Below the pieces are notes generated by a model. The model searched no databases and was not told the origin of the DNA. It saw nothing but the letters and a program-made list of their open reading frames with translations. Position numbers and translations under genes: made by a program. Of a stretch of DNA of 8,728 nucleotides, positions 6,716-8,728 are shown one piece after another (within the stretch, counting starts at the first letter, position 1; each line of letters opens with the position of its first letter). Source of the stretch: an uncultured Collinsella sp. GTDB lineage: Bacteria; Actinomycetota; Coriobacteriia; Coriobacteriales; Coriobacteriaceae. The stretch covers positions 1 through 8,728 of the forward strand of contig UQZC01000055.1 in the NCBI GenBank assembly GCA_900545505.1. Reading direction: 5' to 3'.

Positions 6716-7546
6716 TTAGGCCTCGTCGGTCTCGTGCGGGGTAATAGCCTCGACGGCAGAGACTGCTTTGGGCAACATGCCATCGGGCAGCGCGGTCTCA
6801 ACCTCGCCCTTATCGCAGGCCTCGGCGAGTGCCGGATTAATGGGAAGCGTGCCCAAGATGTCGAGGTTATAGCGCTCTGCGACCTCGGGGAGCTTGCTCT
6901 TGCCAAAGACCTCGATCTTCTTGCCGCAGTCGGGGCACTCAATATAGCTCATGTTCTCGACGATGCCCAGAATGGGGACGTTCATCTTCTCGGCCATGTT
7001 GACCGCCTTGGCGACGATCATCGAGACCAGATCCTGCGGGCTCGTGACGATGACGATGCCGTCGACGGGCAGTGACTGGAAGACGGTGAGAGCGACGTCG
7101 CCTGTTCCCGGAGGCATGTCGACCAGCAGGTAGTCGATGGGGCCCCATGAGGTCTCGCTCCAGAACTGCCTAATGGCGCCTGCGATGACCGGACCGCGCC
7201 AAAGGACGGGGTCGGTCTCGTTTTGGAGCAGAAGGTTGGAGCTCATGACCTTGACGCCGTGCTCGGAGATTTCAGGCAGCATGAGGTTGCCAAGGGCATG
7301 GACGTGGCGTCCGCTCATACCGAACATCTTGGGGATAGAGGGACCGGTGATGTCGGCATCGAGGACGCCGACCTTGTGGCCGTGACGGGCAAGCTCGGTG
7401 GCGATGGCACCGGTGACAAACGACTTGCCGACACCGCCCTTGCCGGAAAGCACGGCGATGACGCGTTTGACCTCGGACAGCGTATTCTCCTCAAATTGCG
7501 ACGGCGACGTTTGTCCGCCGGCGGCCTGTGCGTGCTCGCAACCCAT
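6716..7546 (-). CDS. mrp: Mrp/NBP35-family Fe-S cluster carrier ATPase
   Basis: The 276-aa protein is a deviant-Walker P-loop NTPase of the Mrp/ApbC/NBP35 group. These dimeric cytoplasmic proteins bind a bridging Fe-S cluster and pass it to apo-proteins in an ATP-dependent way. Visible features: deviant Walker A GKGGVGKS (35-42), VLDADITGPSIP (61-72), the switch II motif DMPPGTGD (143-150), and the CPDC motif (204-207) whose two cysteines hold the cluster between subunits. The N-terminus MGCEHAQAAGG carries a single Cys and a His, rather than the four-cysteine N-terminal cluster site of eukaryotic NBP35. There is no N-terminal DUF59/MIP18 domain. The start at 7546 is preferred over a 19-residue longer form because AAAGGAG lies 6 nt upstream. 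It is followed without a gap by the HI0933-family gene. Confidence 0.93.
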   Translation of the reverse strand: MGCEHAQAAGGQTSPSQFEENTLSEVKRVIAVLSGKGGVGKSFVTGAIATELARHGHKVGVLDADITGPSIPKMFGMSGRHVHALGNLMLPEISEHGVKVMSSNLLLQNETDPVLWRGPVIAGAIRQFWSETSWGPIDYLLVDMPPGTGDVALTVFQSLPVDGIVIVTSPQDLVSMIVAKAVNMAEKMNVPILGIVENMSYIECPDCGKKIEVFGKSKLPEVAERYNLDILGTLPINPALAEACDKGEVETALPDGMLPKAVSAVEAITPHETDEA

Positions 7547-7552
7547 GTATGA

Positions 7553-7559
7553 CTCCTTT
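7553..7559 (-). promoter_or_regulatory. Ribosome binding site of mrp (decides start)
   Basis: On the minus strand AAAGGAG lies 6 nt before the ATG at 7546. This is an excellent match and rules against the longer frame that starts at 7603. Confidence 0.8.
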
Positions 7560-7568
7560 GTATATGTT

Positions 7569-7582
7569 GGGGCCGGGGCCCC
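7569..7582. repeat. GC-only inverted repeat in the mrp leader
   Basis: GGGGCCGGGGCCCC forms a 5-bp all-GC stem (7569-7573 with 7578-7582) around a 4-nt loop. It lies 9 nt upstream of the mrp Shine-Dalgarno sequence. It is too short, and lacks a T-run, to be a convincing terminator. It could be a small 5' leader hairpin or a protein-binding dyad. Confidence 0.45.
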
Positions 7583-7601
7583 GTGATGTGACACGAGCGT
7601 C

Positions 7602-7607
7602 ATTGTA
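7602..7607 (-). promoter_or_regulatory. Candidate -10 element of mrp
   Basis: TACAAT on the minus strand matches five of six -10 bases and lies in the 145-nt space between the LTA-synthase-like gene and mrp. A -35 is poor: TGAATC at 17-nt spacing or ATGAAT at 18. Transcription would start near 7595, giving a leader of about 50 nt that includes the GC-only inverted repeat. Apart from these elements I see nothing in 7547-7691, and no clear terminator for the gene upstream. Confidence 0.4.
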
Positions 7608-7691
7608 CCCTCGTTTGCGAGCGGGATTCATTTACGATGCATTTGGGCCGAGCGTGCTTGCAATACGATGGGTCCAAGCGAATGGGCGGGC

Positions 7692-8728
7692 TTACTGAAC
7701 TTTGCTGGCGAACTCGAGGTATTGCATGCGCTGCAGCTTGTCGATCGTCGAGGCGTATGGGCTGTCTTCAGATTCCAAGTCGTAGCGCAGCCCGTCGGCA
7801 CCAAGGTAGCCGGCGACATTGATGGTGGGCACATCTGACCTTGTTGCAAGCAGAGCCTTTTGATAGTCGGTGAGCGGGGCGCCGATCTTATTAAGGGTAA
7901 TGGCTGCAACCTCGTTTGCCCCGACGGTGTCGTAGACGTTGAGCTCGGTATTGCCGGCGATTTCATAGTTAGCCCAGACAAAATATGTCGACTGATAGAT
8001 ACGGAAAGCGTGGCTTGCCGTATCTTCCTGAAGGTACAGCTCGTCGTTGAGAGTCGTTGCGGCGCTCGGCTGATGGTCGCCAAAAAAGACAAGAACAACC
8101 GGTCTGCCGATATTGCGGAGCTCGTTGATAAAGTACTCGAGGTCCCGGTCGGATGCGTTGATGCAGGTGAGATAGGTGTTGAGCGCGCTATTGGCGCCCT
8201 CGCTGGCTCCCTCGACCCAATAGTTTGTCAGCTCCTCGGCGTGAACGGTGCCATAGTCGTAGCCGCCGTGATTTTGCATCGTGACGTCAAAGATGAACTG
8301 CGGGGCTTCGTCGGTTCTAAGCAGGTCGAGTATCTTGTCGTAGGTGGCGTAGTCGCATACGCCGGCATGGTAACAGGGCGCACCTTCGAAATCGCCGATT
8401 GAAAGAAAGTCTCCAAAGCCCAGCTGCTGATAGATTTTATCTCGATGGTAGTTGACGGGGTTTTGCGGGTGCATAGCGGTAGCGGTATACCCAAGCTCCT
8501 TAAGGTCCTTTTGACGCCATTCATCTGATATAGCTGATAGGGGATTTTGCCTAATCCGACAAAGGCCGTTGTCGCTCCGGTCAAAAATTCGAATTCGGAG
8601 TTCGCCGTTCCGCCACCGGCGACCGAAGCGAGCATGGTGCCGCGAACAAGTGTGTCGGGAAGCGAGTTGTAGAATGCGGGGCCGGTGTACCCGGCCGCCT
8701 GGAGCTGCTCAAAGCACGAAAGGTCGCT
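7692..8728 (-). pseudogene. LTA-synthase-like sulfatase-fold phosphoglycerol transferase, frameshifted and cut by the window edge
   Basis: The 3' part of a gene of the LTA synthase/alkaline phosphatase superfamily enters from the right edge. Such membrane enzymes transfer glycerol-phosphate from phosphatidylglycerol to lipoteichoic acid or related envelope polymers, using a metal-dependent extracellular domain. The first frame gives 67 residues from 8728 to 8528, from SDLS through GGGTANSEFEFLTG to GKIPYQLY. The homologous continuation then lies in the -1 frame: SDEWRQKDLKELGY, AMHPQNP, YHRDKIYQQLGFGDF, then TMQNHGGYDYG and the metal-site motif FFGDHQPS, to the TAA at 7692-7694 (278 residues). 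Neither frame alone covers the domain, so one base is missing near 8528-8530. This may be a real inactivating mutation or a sequence error. The membrane helices and catalytic nucleophile lie outside the window. Homology to the family is clear; polymer specificity is not. Confidence 0.85.

Noticed and set aside
8522..8535. Programmed -1 ribosomal frameshifting at the LTA-synthase-like gene
   Set aside because: The minus-strand bases CTATATCAG do not fit the X-XXY-YYZ slippery pattern, and I saw no clear downstream stimulatory stem. A deletion or sequence error is simpler.

Overview
The window looks like a chromosomal housekeeping stretch from a high-GC anaerobe of the Actinomycetota. The protein sequences and the gene order (coaE, a small lytic transglycosylase, uvrB, then two flavoproteins and an Mrp ATPase) suggest a Coriobacteriia member, possibly Collinsella. 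This placement is inference from recognition, not from a search. Base composition by eye is moderately GC-rich, with the coaE end visibly richer in T-ending codons than uvrB and later genes.

Layout. Positions 1-26 hold what looks like the right arm and T-run of a terminator for a gene outside the window. On the + strand follow coaE (150-791, last step of coenzyme A synthesis), a membrane-anchored SLT-type lytic transglycosylase that overlaps it (784-1365), and uvrB (1417-3657, nucleotide excision repair). A strong GC-rich hairpin (3663-3694) separates uvrB from a convergent minus-strand block. Read in its own direction, that block is: a partial, frameshifted LTA-synthase-like sulfatase-fold gene (8728 down to 7692), an Mrp/NBP35-type Fe-S carrier ATPase (7546-6716), an HI0933/BaiN-like flavoprotein whose GTG start directly follows the mrp stop codon (6715-5444), and a COG2509-type FAD-dependent dehydrogenase (5363-3723).

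How the genes relate. coaE and the transglycosylase are probably translationally coupled. uvrB may have its own weak promoter. mrp and the HI0933 flavoprotein form a tight pair, and the COG2509 gene sits 80 nt further on, behind a TATAAT element and a hairpin that could be a terminator or a leader structure. Start codons for coaE, the transglycosylase, mrp and the COG2509 gene were moved inward from the longest open frame because good Shine-Dalgarno sequences point to the internal ATGs.

I saw no mobile element, CRISPR array, tRNA, rRNA or toxin/defence module. No gene-free gap exceeds 150 nt. I do not find an undescribed system here. The points worth checking are the single-base frameshift in the LTA-synthase-like gene, the tight Mrp-flavoprotein pair, a divergent CoaE, an unusual charged insert in the HI0933 protein, and the hairpin leader before the COG2509 gene.
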